Made by a program: the position numbers and the translations under genes. The notes beneath the pieces were generated by a model. The model did no database searches. It was given only the letters and a program-made list of their open reading frames with translations, and was not told the DNA's origin. A stretch of DNA of 64,000 bases, taken from NCBI RefSeq assembly GCF_041431135.1, contig NZ_CP107799.1, forward strand, positions 1,302,001 to 1,366,000, read 5' to 3'. Positions 16,860 through 25,175 of this stretch are shown here, in pieces; position 1 is the stretch's first letter; each line of letters starts with the position of its first letter. This stretch comes from Streptomyces sp. NBC_00554. Its GTDB lineage: Bacteria; Actinomycetota; Actinomycetes; Streptomycetales; Streptomycetaceae.

Positions 16860-17417
16860 TTACTGGCCCACCCTTCCGTCGATGCACTCGCGCAACAGGT
16901 CGGCGTGCCCGCAGTGCCGGGCGTACTCCTCGACCCTGTGCACCATCAGCCCCCGAACCGTGATTCCGTCCTCCCCCAGACGCTCGCTCAGATCCGGGTG
17001 CCCGGCCAGCGCGGCGTCGGTCGCGGCCTGCTCGCGCGCCAGGTCGGAGTACGCGGCATCGACCTGGGCCTGATCGGCGACGGCTCCGTCGAAGTCCGCG
17101 TCGCGCTCGCCGTACAGCTTCGGCAGCGGATCGCCGTCGCCGATCCAGTTGTGCCAGTCCCGTTCCACCTCGACAAGGTGGCGAAGCAGGCCGAGCAGCG
17201 ACATCGTCGACGGCGGAACCGACCGGCGGGCAAGTTGCTCCGCGTCCAGGCCCTCGCACTTCATCCGCAGGGTCAGGCGGTAGTTCGCCAGGAAGTCCAG
17301 CAGCGTCGCAAGCTCCCCGTCCGGATTGACGTCTTCATTGCGGGGATCGTCGTCCGGGTCGGCCCACATGTCGGGGTAGACGGTCGCCTGGCTCCATCGC
17401 GCGGGTTGGTCACTCAT
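16860..17417 (-). CDS. DinB/DUF664-family protein
   Basis: A 185-aa four-helix protein of the DinB/DUF664 (YfiT-like) superfamily. Signatures are LLDFLANYRLTLRMKCEGL, MSLLGLLRHLVEVERDW and GLMVHRVEEYARHCGHADLLREC. His residues in LRHLVEVE and YARHCGHAD form the usual three-His metal site. Members include mycothiol-dependent enzymes such as maleylpyruvate isomerase. No partner genes point to a specific job. ATG 17417 is preferred; ATG 17426 is also possible. Confidence 0.85.
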   Translation of the reverse strand: MSDQPARWSQATVYPDMWADPDDDPRNEDVNPDGELATLLDFLANYRLTLRMKCEGLDAEQLARRSVPPSTMSLLGLLRHLVEVERDWHNWIGDGDPLPKLYGERDADFDGAVADQAQVDAAYSDLAREQAATDAALAGHPDLSERLGEDGITVRGLMVHRVEEYARHCGHADLLRECIDGRVGQ

Positions 17418-17482
17418 GCGTGCCATGTTCGTCTGTGAGGGCCCGAGTTCGCCAATGAGTTTCGGTCCGGAAGAGCGGGTGG

Positions 17483-17494
17483 CCCTTCTTAAAG
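17483..17494. promoter_or_regulatory. Candidate two-component operator upstream of ferric reductase 1
   Basis: CCCTTCTTAAAG, whose reverse complement reads CTTTAAGAAGGG, matches the TTTAAGAAGG core that is repeated before the second reductase/two-component genes. It lies about 93 bases upstream of the reductase start. Confidence 0.4.
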
Positions 17495-17586
17495 TGGTCA
17501 CAAAAAACTCCATCATCCTGATTTGCGCAGCGCCATCCACGTAGCGGGACTGGGCTACACGCCTCGGGTGTGATGAGAGGGTGTCC

Positions 17587-19005
17587 ATGGGAACGATTCA
17601 TCAGGTATCTCCGGACCGATCGCCCCAGCCTCCGGACGGAACGTCACCACGTCCAAAGCGTTACCGGCCCGGGTGGGGAGACCTGCTCGGCACCCTCGCG
17701 GTCTTTTCGACCGTCGCCCCTGTCGGCCTGTGGCTGCTGAACCACGGGCTGCCCCTGCCGTTGGGCATGAAGTCCACGGTCGGCATGCTGGGGCTGCTGT
17801 CCTCGCTCATCGCGACGCAGCTCATGCTCCTGCTGGTCGTCCTCCTGGCGCGGATCCCATGGGTGGAACGAGCCTGGGGGCACGACCGCCTGGCTCGACA
17901 GCATCGCTGGATCGGGTTCGCGTCCTTCTGGTTCATGATGGCGCACCTCGTGGCCCAGACCCTCGAGCGGGTCTCCCGCGACTGGTCGACCGCCTTGCAA
18001 CGGACCTACGAGCTCTACGTAGTTGAACCGTGGATGCTCGCGGCCACCGTCGGCACCGTCCTCATCATCGGCGTCATGGTCACGTCGATGCGCTGGGCCC
18101 GTCGGCGACTGCGCTTCGAGGGCTGGCACCTGCTGCACCTCTACACCTACCTCGGCCTGATTCTCATCCTGCCGCACATGCTCGTGACCGGCCCGGAGTT
18201 CCACGCGCAGTGGGCACGGGCGTACTTGTGGACCGAATACGTCCTCGCCGCCGCCTGCATCCTTGTCTTCCGTCTCGGTCTGCCGCTGTGCCGGACTCTG
18301 TACCACCGGCTCCGGGTCGAGGAAGTGAGCACCGAAGCGCCCGGCGTGGTGTCGATTACGCTGACGGGCCGTCGGCTGGACCAACTGCACGCCAGGTCGG
18401 GGCAGTTCTTCATCTGGCGTTTCATGGACGGACCCGGTTGGACCCGCGGCCACCCCTACGCCCTGTCCGCGGCACCTCAGCACGACCGGCTCCGTATCTC
18501 GGTCCGCGAGTCCGGCGACGGCAGCGCCCGCGCCGCCACGCTGCGGCCCGGTACCCGTGCGCTGATCGAAGGGCCCTACGGCACCATGACCGCGCGTCGG
18601 CGCCGCTGGCCGAAGATGCTGCTCCTCGCGGCCGGAATCGGCATCACGCCGTTGCGGGCACTGCTGGAGGACACGCGATACGGCCCCGGCGAGGCGACGT
18701 TGATCTACCGCTTCAGCAGTGAAGACGACCGGCTCTTCACAACGGAGCTGCAGGAGCTCGTCACACGCCGCGGCGTCGACCTGGTCCTGCTGCCGGGAGG
18801 ACGCGGCCCCGACGGCTCATGGCTGCCGGCCGACTTCGGCGCCCAACCCGATGAGATCCCCGTACTGCGTCACGCCGTTTCCGACTTGACCTGCCGGGAC
18901 GTCTACGTGTGCGGCCCTCCCCCGTGGGCCTCCGCGGTCCACGCGACACTGCGCCGCGCGGGCGTCCGCGAGGAAGACATACACACCGAAGTCTTCGCCT
19001 GGTAG
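17587..19005 (+). CDS. Ferric-reductase-like flavocytochrome (membrane haem plus FAD/NAD(P)H module), copy 1
   Basis: A 472-aa transmembrane electron-transfer protein. Six helices carry paired His ligands for haem (RQHRWIGFASFW, MAHLVAQ, EGWHLLHLYTYL, LPHMLVTG). The C-terminal half is a ferredoxin-NADP-reductase-type module with a FAD loop HPYALSAAP, a nucleotide loop LLAAGIGITPLRALLED and CGPPPWASAV. It should move electrons from NAD(P)H across the membrane to ferric chelates, oxygen or a periplasmic partner. ATG 17587 follows GAGAGGG by 7 bases. The same-strand small membrane gene begins 42 bases downstream. Paralogous to the 20353-21759 gene. Confidence 0.88.
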   Translation: MGTIHQVSPDRSPQPPDGTSPRPKRYRPGWGDLLGTLAVFSTVAPVGLWLLNHGLPLPLGMKSTVGMLGLLSSLIATQLMLLLVVLLARIPWVERAWGHDRLARQHRWIGFASFWFMMAHLVAQTLERVSRDWSTALQRTYELYVVEPWMLAATVGTVLIIGVMVTSMRWARRRLRFEGWHLLHLYTYLGLILILPHMLVTGPEFHAQWARAYLWTEYVLAAACILVFRLGLPLCRTLYHRLRVEEVSTEAPGVVSITLTGRRLDQLHARSGQFFIWRFMDGPGWTRGHPYALSAAPQHDRLRISVRESGDGSARAATLRPGTRALIEGPYGTMTARRRRWPKMLLLAAGIGITPLRALLEDTRYGPGEATLIYRFSSEDDRLFTTELQELVTRRGVDLVLLPGGRGPDGSWLPADFGAQPDEIPVLRHAVSDLTCRDVYVCGPPPWASAVHATLRRAGVREEDIHTEVFAW

Positions 19006-19046
19006 CCGTAACCGTCCCTGTCCCGGTCCCAAGGAGCGAAGCCGTC

Positions 19047-19211
19047 ATGCATCGCATCACCCTGTGGAGTGCTCTGGTCATCTCCGCCATCGGCCTGGTC
19101 GTCTGCTACATGGTCAACGCCGGCGGTCTGACCTACAACCCCGCGGTACCGACCGACAACGACAAGGAGCAGGGCACCCACATGCCGGCTCCAGGTACGG
19201 AAAGGAAGTAA
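19047..19211 (+). CDS. Small single-pass membrane protein paired with ferric reductase 1
   Basis: A 54-aa protein with a strong AAGGAG ribosome site 10 bases upstream. It begins MHRITLW, has one membrane helix (residues about 5-25) and then a short polar, Pro/Thr/Glu-rich extracytoplasmic tail. A second protein starting MRRITLW with the same topology follows the other ferric reductase. This conserved pairing argues that it is a real gene and a likely accessory subunit or substrate of the reductase. Confidence 0.75.
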   Translation: MHRITLWSALVISAIGLVVCYMVNAGGLTYNPAVPTDNDKEQGTHMPAPGTERK

Positions 19212-19336
19212 CCGCCCGCCTCAAGTTTGCGGCGCAAGTACATGACGTACAAGTCGACGGTGTTGGAGGTGGGTCCCCCCTGTTCGCCCCAGAGGGACTT
19301 GAGCAGCCACTCACGTGTCAGGACTCGCCCCGGACG
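19212..19336 (-). pseudogene. C-terminal fragment of an OmpR-family response regulator
   Basis: In one minus-strand frame about 42 codons read RPGRVLTREWLLKSLWG, then SNTVDLYVMYLRRKLEAGG, a textbook OmpR winged helix (recognition helix plus wing). No receiver domain precedes it; instead the frame runs into the truncated methyltransferase, and the final strand (VRGVGY-type) is missing. It is therefore a remnant trapped at a deletion junction, related to but not identical with the intact regulator at 22.1 kb. Confidence 0.8.
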
Positions 19337-19812
19337 CGCCGGCCACCAGGTCTGAGCGACGCCAGGAGTTGGCGGACGACGGCTTCGATCTGCGAGGGCG
19401 GGAAGTTCGCGAAGGGCAGTCCGCACACGATGTGGTCGTAGTGCCCGAGTTGCTGGTCCTGGATGAGGCCGTGGTGCAGACGGGTACGCGGGGCGATGGC
19501 TGCCAGCCGTGCGTCGTGCCGCAGAGCCGCCGCCAGGTGGTCGACGAACGGGCGGTTGGCCTCGACGAGTTCGAGTGTGTCGTTGGGGCCGAGGCGTTGC
19601 GCGAGGTGGCGGGTAACAGCTCCGGTGCCCGGTCCGACTTCCAGCACGGCACGCGGCTGGTCCGGGCTGCCCGGTTGGACGTGGCGGGTGAGAGCACGGG
19701 ACAGGGCGGCTCCGCTGGGCGCGATGGATCCCGTCATTTTCGCGGTTCGGGTGAACTGCCGGAGAAATGCCAGAGCTTCTGCCACAGCAGCTGATGCGGT
19801 CGAGGTCGTCAC
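19318..19812 (-). pseudogene. Truncated SAM methyltransferase (phospholipid/rRNA-methylase-like)
   Basis: A 164-aa reading frame from GTG 19812. It has ARTAKMTGSIAPSGAALS-type opening residues (here RTAKMTGSIAPSGAAL), motif I VLEVGPGTGAVTRHLA and motif IV YDHIVCGLPFANFP, matching the PmtA-like family that is normally about 190-210 aa. After LLASLRPGGR the sequence switches to RVRGES and stops, losing the last strands. The DNA from that point is a response-regulator tail in another frame, so the gene was truncated by recombination. Whether the shortened protein works is doubtful. Confidence 0.75.
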
Positions 19813-20010
19813 GTGGGCACCTTCGCCTTGCTGATGAATCCGAGTGGGTCGGCGGAGCGGGTGGACGTTCGGGGGCAGCGCACCGTGGACGTAGGTGCGG
19901 TGATCCCGGTCCAAGGTGCGGCTCGGGATGGCGAGTTGCTGGGACCGTCGGTCCCGTCAAGGGCGGTCCCAGCAGCTCAGGATGTTGCGGGCAGGGCGCA
20001 AGGCGGTGAG

Positions 20011-20253
20011 CTACTTGTTCTCGCCCGGCTTGCCGGCGTGCTCGCCGTCTCCGGGTGTGTCGTCACCGGGCTTCGCCTGATCGACGGGGCTCGCGGACGC
20101 GTCGGTGCCAGGGCTGGCAGGGGCCGTCGCGACGGGTTCCTCGTCCTTGGTCTCGCCTCCCTTCGCACCGCTCCCGGAAAGGTTGAGTTGGTAGGCGAAG
20201 AGAAGGGCGGTCACGGCGAGGGTGGCCGTGAGCCAAAGGGTGATGCGGCGCAT
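20011..20253 (-). CDS. Small single-pass membrane protein paired with ferric reductase 2
   Basis: An 80-aa protein with AAGGAG 7 bases before the ATG. It begins MRRITLW, with one membrane helix at about 5-24, followed by a long Gly/Ser/Asp/Pro-rich low-complexity tail. It is the counterpart of the 54-aa protein after ferric reductase 1; only the N-terminal MxRITLW-plus-helix part is shared. It is encoded about 100 bases downstream of its reductase on the same strand. Role unknown, probably membrane-bound partner of the flavocytochrome. Confidence 0.75.
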   Translation of the reverse strand: MRRITLWLTATLAVTALLFAYQLNLSGSGAKGGETKDEEPVATAPASPGTDASASPVDQAKPGDDTPGDGEHAGKPGENK

Positions 20254-20269
20254 GATTACTCCTTCGGAT

Positions 20270-20352
20270 ATTTGCGAATTACGGTTGGCGGATTGGCGGA
20301 TTCCACCGGATTACGGGTTATCGATTTCGGGTTATGAACTACGGTTTACGGG
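20270..20352. repeat. A+T-rich spacer with short degenerate repeats
   Basis: Between reductase 2 and its small partner gene lies an unusually A+T-rich stretch made of variants of GGATTACGGGTTA, GATTTCGGGTTA and CTACGGTTTACGGG. It stands out from the surrounding high-GC DNA. It may be an mRNA spacer or slippage product; no gene or clear hairpin is seen. Confidence 0.45.
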
Positions 20353-21759
20353 CTACCAGGCGAATTCCTCGGTGTGCAGGCTGTCTCGATGCACGCCGGC
20401 GGACCTGGTTGCCTTGCGAACCGCGGAAAGCCAGGCAGGCGGACCGCAGACATACACATCTCGGTTGGCGACGTCTGGGACGAGTTCCTTGAGCACCTGG
20501 GCGTCATCGGCATGGGTGCCGACGCCGGCCGGCAGCCACGAGTCGTCGGCACGGCGGGGGCCGGGCATGAAGTGCAGTTCGACACCGCGCCGGCCGGCGA
20601 TCTGCCTCAACTCGTCGGCGCACACGGCGTGTTCCGCCTCGGTGTAGCGGTAGAGGAGAACTGCTTCCCCGGGGGCGTAGGCGGTGTCCTCGAGCAGGGC
20701 TCGCATGGGAGTGACGCCGATGCCGGCGGCGATCAGGAGCATGCGGGGGTGACGCCGCTGCCGTGCCGTGAGCGTGCCGTACGGGCCCTCGATCAGCACG
20801 CGGGTGCCGGGCTTGAGCCGGGCTTGGCGCTCGCTTCCGTCTCCGGCGATCTTCACCGTGATCCGCAGGCGGTCGGCTGTGGGCGCCGCGGAGAGGGTGT
20901 ACGGATTGCCGCGGGACCAGCCGGGGCCGTCGAGGAAGCGCCAGATGAAGAACTGTCCGGACTCGGTGCGCAGTCTGTCCAGCCGGTGTCCGCGCATGGT
21001 GACGGAGAAGATCCCGGGCCCTTCGGGGCGTACCTCTGCCACGCGCAGGCGGTGGTAGAGGGAGCGCCAGGCGGGCCAGCCGAGCCGATAGAGGACGGTG
21101 ACGCCCGCCGCGAACAGATACAGGGTCCACCAGTAGGTGCGGGCCCAGGCCTCGTGGAAGTCGGCGCCGTCCTCCAGCATGTGCGGGAAGGTGAAGGCGA
21201 CGCCGAGATAGGCGTACAGGTGGAGCAGGTGCCAGGACTCGTAGCGCAGCCTGCGGCGGGCCGCCCGGACGGACGTGACGACCACCATGATCACCGCGAT
21301 GGTGCCGATCGTGGCGAACAGCATCCACGGGTCGGTGATGAACAGCTTCCACAGCTCGTCCAGAGCACTGGCCGGGTCCCGGGAGATGCGCTGCACTGCG
21401 AAGAGGACGACGTGCGCCATCATCAGCCAGAACGACGCGAACCCGATCCAGCGGTGCCGCCGGGTGAGCAGGTCGTGGCCCCAGGACCGCTCGACCCAGG
21501 GGATCCGGGCCAGGAGCACGACCTGCAGCAGCATCAGATCGGCGGAGACCAGCCCGGTGAGCAGGCCGAGCGATCCGACGGCGGTGTCCACGGTGGTCAG
21601 GCTCAGCAGGCCCTGATTGCGGATCCAGAGGAATACGACGGCGACCACTGAGGCGATGGCGGCCGGCCCCAACAGGTCGGCGAGGCTCAACCTGAGGGCG
21701 CCGCGCTGCGGCGCGGGCGGCCTTCGGTGGCCGGTGGCCGCCGCATTGGATGTGGTCAT
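20353..21759 (-). CDS. Ferric-reductase-like flavocytochrome, copy 2
   Basis: A 468-aa paralogue of the 17587-19005 protein, sharing long blocks (LLARIPWVER-WGHD, RRHRWIGFASFWLMMAH, SGQFFIWRFLDGPGW, IEGPYGTLTARQRR, TEEFAW at the C-terminus). Haem His pairs, the FAD loop NPYTLSAAP, the nucleotide loop IAAGIGVTPMRALLED and the terminal CGPPAWLSAV are all present. ATG 21759 follows GGAAGG. It is divergent from a two-component system, with a 4-copy motif array in the shared promoter, so it is probably the main target of that system. Confidence 0.88.
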   Translation of the reverse strand: MTTSNAAATGHRRPPAPQRGALRLSLADLLGPAAIASVVAVVFLWIRNQGLLSLTTVDTAVGSLGLLTGLVSADLMLLQVVLLARIPWVERSWGHDLLTRRHRWIGFASFWLMMAHVVLFAVQRISRDPASALDELWKLFITDPWMLFATIGTIAVIMVVVTSVRAARRRLRYESWHLLHLYAYLGVAFTFPHMLEDGADFHEAWARTYWWTLYLFAAGVTVLYRLGWPAWRSLYHRLRVAEVRPEGPGIFSVTMRGHRLDRLRTESGQFFIWRFLDGPGWSRGNPYTLSAAPTADRLRITVKIAGDGSERQARLKPGTRVLIEGPYGTLTARQRRHPRMLLIAAGIGVTPMRALLEDTAYAPGEAVLLYRYTEAEHAVCADELRQIAGRRGVELHFMPGPRRADDSWLPAGVGTHADDAQVLKELVPDVANRDVYVCGPPAWLSAVRKATRSAGVHRDSLHTEEFAW

Positions 21760-21843
21760 CACTACCTTCCCTCGGACATGTGACGGGGGTGACAGGCACC
21801 CTGGTGGGCGCTTCGACGACCAGCGTGGAGGGCGTTTTTGTGG

Positions 21844-21917
21844 CGCCTTTAAGAAGGCGTGGCGCCTTAAGGAGTCGCGGCTCCTTCGAGAAGGCATGAC
21901 GCCTTTGAGAAGGCGCA
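21844..21917. promoter_or_regulatory. Four direct repeats CCTTnnAGAAGG with about 19-bp spacing
   Basis: CCTT starts at 21846, 21865, 21883 and 21902 (steps 19, 18, 19). The copies read CCTTTAAGAAGG, CCTTAAGGAG, CCTTCGAGAAGG and CCTTTGAGAAGG. The first and last are centred in perfect CGCCTT-N4-AAGGCG palindromes. The array lies between the divergent reductase 2 and response-regulator genes, a position and layout expected for binding by the OmpR-type regulator encoded alongside. Similar cores occur before reductase 1 and before the basic-peptide/ABC operon. Confidence 0.65.
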
Positions 21918-22074
21918 GGCAGCGGCGTGGCCCCGCCGTTCTTAATCTGTTTTGTGAAAGATCAGCCATCCTGGTCGTGGCTGGCCGGACGGGCCCGTCC
22001 GTCTCGTCCGGGCCCGGTCATCCGCAATTGCGATACGGCTTGGGTGTCTCGCCCGGCACGGAAAGTGAGGGGCG

Positions 22075-22764
22075 ATGTCGGCTTCCCGGCGAAAGCCGCT
22101 GGTGCTTGTGGTGGACGACGACCAAGGCGTCCGCCAGGCCCTGCGGCTGGGACTGTCCGTCGAGGGCTTCGACGTCCACGAGGCCCCCGACGGGGAGGCC
22201 GGTCTGGACGCGATTGCCGCGCAGCTGCCCTCGGTCGTCCTGCTGGACGTCGTCATGCCCGGCATCAGCGGGGTGGAGGCGGTACGGCGCATGCGGCTGC
22301 AAGGGCGCACCATCCCGGTGTGCATGCTCTCCGCACGCGACGAGGTCGACGACCGGGTGGCGGGTCTTGCGGCCGGCGCCGACGACTACGTGGTCAAGCC
22401 GTTCTCGGTCGCCGAGCTCGCCGCCCGGCTGCACGCGCTGGTCCGCCTCCACGAGGGCAGTCGGCAGCGCCCTCTCCTGCTGGGTGACCTCACCATCGAA
22501 CCCGCCCGCCGGGAGGCCACGCGCGCGGGCCGTGAGCTGGGGCTGACCACACGCGAATTCGATCTCCTGGTGGCGCTCGCCCAGCGCCCGGGCCAGGTTC
22601 TGAGCCGCGCCCAGCTCCTTGAGCAGGTGTGGGGTTACACCTGGGACGTGGACACCAACGTGGTCGACGTCTTCATCGGCTACCTCCGCAAGAAGCTCGA
22701 GGCCGACGGCGAGAAGCGGATCCTGCAGACGGTGCGCGGCGTCGGATTCGCGCTGCGGACATGA
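22075..22764 (+). CDS. OmpR-family response regulator
   Basis: A 229-aa regulator: receiver with DDD at 14-16, phospho-acceptor Asp58 (VVLLDVVMPGISG), Lys in VVKPFSVAEL, and a winged helix ending QTVRGVGFALRT. The ribosome site GAGGGG is 2-3 bases before the CG preceding the ATG. The stop overlaps the kinase start (ATGA). It is the likely reader of the CCTTnnAGAAGG array immediately upstream, and by motif similarity of two further promoters in the window. Confidence 0.92.
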   Translation: MSASRRKPLVLVVDDDQGVRQALRLGLSVEGFDVHEAPDGEAGLDAIAAQLPSVVLLDVVMPGISGVEAVRRMRLQGRTIPVCMLSARDEVDDRVAGLAAGADDYVVKPFSVAELAARLHALVRLHEGSRQRPLLLGDLTIEPARREATRAGRELGLTTREFDLLVALAQRPGQVLSRAQLLEQVWGYTWDVDTNVVDVFIGYLRKKLEADGEKRILQTVRGVGFALRT

Positions 22765-24182
22765 GGCTCCCCCTGCCGCGCAGCCTGCGCTCACAGATCA
22801 CCGCGAGTGTCGCCCTCCTGGTGGTCCTCGTGGTCGGCGTCGCCGGCCTCGTCATCGTGGACCGCATCGACCACCGTGACCGCACCGACGTCGACCGGCA
22901 GCTCACCGCCCGCGCCACCAAGGTGCAGGAGGACGCCGACAAACTCCTCTCCACGGGAGACGGCGCCGACCGGGTCGGGAGCGACGACTACGGCGGCCTC
23001 CTCGCCGGCAGCCAGTCCCTGGTCCGGCTCATCTCCGGCAACGAGATCGTCGCCCAGCGCGGTGACCAGCTCACGGTCGATATTCCGGTCCCCGCCTCGG
23101 ACGGCCTGAGCACCATCCGAGCCGGTGGCCAGACCTGGCGTTCCCTGGTGCAGCCCGTGGAAGACACCGGCAGCGAACGCCTTCAGGTGCTTCAGGACCT
23201 CGGCCCCATCGAGCAGCGGCTGGCCGACAACACCCGCATCGTGGCCGGCGTCGCCGTGCTGTCCATGCTGTTCACGGCAGGCGGCGTGTGGCTGATCACC
23301 AGAGTGGTCCTGCAGCCTCTACAGCGGCTCCGCACCGGCGCACAACGCATCCGCCCCGCCGACACCCACCAGGAGCTGCCCACAGTCACCCGGCCGCAGG
23401 AGGTGGCGGACCTGTCCGCCTCCCTCAACCGCATGCTGGGCCAGCTCCAGACCAGCATGCACGCCACCCGCCGTTTCACCGCCGACGCCGGGCACGAACT
23501 GCGCACCCCCCTCACCACCATCGGCATGAACCTGGAAACCCTGCAGCGCAACCCGCACCTCCCCGCCGCCCAGCGACAGGAAGCCCTCGACGCGATGGTC
23601 GTCGAGCATCACCGCATCACGACACTGCTGGAGGGCCTGCAGATCCTCGCCCGTGGAGATGCCGGTGCGCTCCCGCCCCGTGCCACGGTGGATCTGCCCG
23701 CGCTGCTGGATGAAGCCGTACGACATGCGCAGCACCGGCATCCCACGACCACCTACTCCCTGTCCCTCGCTGCCGGCAGCGCTCCCCGCGTCCAGGGCTG
23801 GCCCGCCGGGTTGCGGCTGGCCGTGGACAACCTGCTCAACAACGCGGCCCTGCACGGGCGGCAACCCCACGGGCAGGTCCACGCATCCCTCGTATGGGAC
23901 TCGTCGCTGGCCTACCTCTCCGTCACCGACGACGGGCCCGGCATCCCCGCCGACCAACGGGAAGCCGTCAAGGAACGCTTCGCACGGGGCCGTCGGCCCC
24001 GCAGCCACGGCTCCGGTCTCGGACTCGCCCTGGTACAGCAGCAGGCAGAACTCCACGGCGGCACACTCACCCTGGGAGACGCCGACGGCGGCGGGCTCCA
24101 AGCGACGCTGGCCATCCCCCTGCGACAGGCCGCTCCTGCCTCCGCCCGTGTCACTCCCCCCGCGCACTCCCGACGTGGATAG
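22761..24182 (+). CDS. Sensor histidine kinase
   Basis: A 473-aa kinase with membrane helices at about 13-34 and 160-182 flanking a 125-residue extracytoplasmic sensor domain, then a HAMP linker. The H-box is FTADAGHELRTPLTTIG (His245). The N-box is NLLNNAALHG, and the G-boxes are DDGPGIPADQR and GSGLGLALVQQ. The ATG overlaps the regulator stop. The sensor region has no recognised fold; given the target genes it may sense metal, redox or envelope stress. Confidence 0.92.
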   Translation: MRLPLPRSLRSQITASVALLVVLVVGVAGLVIVDRIDHRDRTDVDRQLTARATKVQEDADKLLSTGDGADRVGSDDYGGLLAGSQSLVRLISGNEIVAQRGDQLTVDIPVPASDGLSTIRAGGQTWRSLVQPVEDTGSERLQVLQDLGPIEQRLADNTRIVAGVAVLSMLFTAGGVWLITRVVLQPLQRLRTGAQRIRPADTHQELPTVTRPQEVADLSASLNRMLGQLQTSMHATRRFTADAGHELRTPLTTIGMNLETLQRNPHLPAAQRQEALDAMVVEHHRITTLLEGLQILARGDAGALPPRATVDLPALLDEAVRHAQHRHPTTTYSLSLAAGSAPRVQGWPAGLRLAVDNLLNNAALHGRQPHGQVHASLVWDSSLAYLSVTDDGPGIPADQREAVKERFARGRRPRSHGSGLGLALVQQQAELHGGTLTLGDADGGGLQATLAIPLRQAAPASARVTPPAHSRRG

Positions 24183-24546
24183 AACCATGGAGGCGGGGAA
24201 CGGCTGTTGCTCGGTGGCCTCGGCACAAGCGGTTCGATAGAGGCCCTCGATCGAGCGATAACGAGGCGGGCTTGGACAGGCGTTGGCCTGCGACGTCAGG
24301 ATTCAGGGCGTGATCCCCGTCTTCACGGACGACGAGCCGCCGTGGGCCGGAAGCGGGGACGGTTCCGAGGAGTTCCCTTGCTGCTTCCGTGCGCCCCGAA
24401 GGTGTGCGCCCCACCCGGCAGGACCGAGATCGCTCCTTCTCCCCACCTGCCGCGGAGGCATGCCGCGCGCTGTCGGCTGGGCAGATCTACGGCTGTCGGC
24501 CTTGCTGCAACTGTCGGCCTTCCATCGGGACAGGTATGTCGTATTC
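24183..24546. other. Intergenic stretch without a supported gene
   Basis: About 360 bases between the kinase and the HPP gene. No frame has a credible start with family signatures. I see no strong hairpin or repeat. Confidence 0.4.
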
Positions 24547-25101
24547 ATGGCGTGTGACGCGCCCGGGATACGGGAAGCCGTGAACGCCCCGACCCGCCTG
24601 GCGAAGCGGCCTCCCGTTCGCCGTCGGGAAAACGGCGAACCACGCCCGCCACGGCGCACGGTCGCATCGGCGGCCGTGACCACGTCCGTCGGGCTGGCCG
24701 TGTTGGTGGCCTTGGGGACGCTCACTCACCAGACGGTGCTTGTGCCACCGCTCGCCGCCACGATGGCGATCGTCACCGCGACTCCCGAGTCGCCTCTCGC
24801 TCAGCCCCGCCATGTCATCGGCGGCCACATGCTGTCCTGCCTCGTCTGCTTCGCGGTACTCGCCCTCGGCTGGCACGGCCCGTGGGCCGCGGCCGTGGCC
24901 TGCGGCATCGCCTGCGGACTCGTGCTCGTGCTCAAGGCGGCCCATCCGCCCGCCATGGCGACCGCAGTCATGATCATGGTCACCCACCCGTCCGCCAACC
25001 GCTTCGTACCCCTGCTGGCCGCCGGTGCGGTGCTGCTCGTCGTGGTGCAGATGGTCTCCGCCCGTCTGCAGCGAGAGGTCTATCCCACCTCTTGGTGGTG
25101 A
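24547..25101 (+). CDS. HPP-family membrane protein
   Basis: A 184-aa protein with four hydrophobic segments. The diagnostic HPP motif occurs in VLKAAHPPAMATAVM near residue 140, and the family's earlier LVPPLAATMAIV and ESPLAQPRHVIGGH blocks are present. HPP proteins have been linked to nitrite transport in plants and cyanobacteria; the bacterial role is unclear. Starts at ATG 24547 or GTG 24580 are both possible. Its final codons (SWW) and stop are tandemly repeated downstream. Confidence 0.75.
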   Translation: MACDAPGIREAVNAPTRLAKRPPVRRRENGEPRPPRRTVASAAVTTSVGLAVLVALGTLTHQTVLVPPLAATMAIVTATPESPLAQPRHVIGGHMLSCLVCFAVLALGWHGPWAAAVACGIACGLVLVLKAAHPPAMATAVMIMVTHPSANRFVPLLAAGAVLLVVVQMVSARLQREVYPTSWW

Positions 25102-25127
25102 TACCTGGTGGTGATACCTGGTGGTGA
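25093..25127 (+). repeat. Three tandem copies of the HPP gene's terminal TGGTGGTGA
   Basis: TGGTGGTGA occurs at 25093, 25106 and 25119 with a 13-bp period. The first copy holds the last two Trp codons and the real stop. The others are downstream echoes. It is a third case in this window of a gene end being multiplied. Confidence 0.85.
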
Positions 25128-25175
25128 GCCGACACCGTCGTACGGCTTCGCCTGGCGGGGGCGGTCGTACGGCAT

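Noticed and set aside
19813..20337. Plus-strand frame between the small membrane protein and the methyltransferase
   Set aside because: Antisense to both genes on the minus strand, with no signature.
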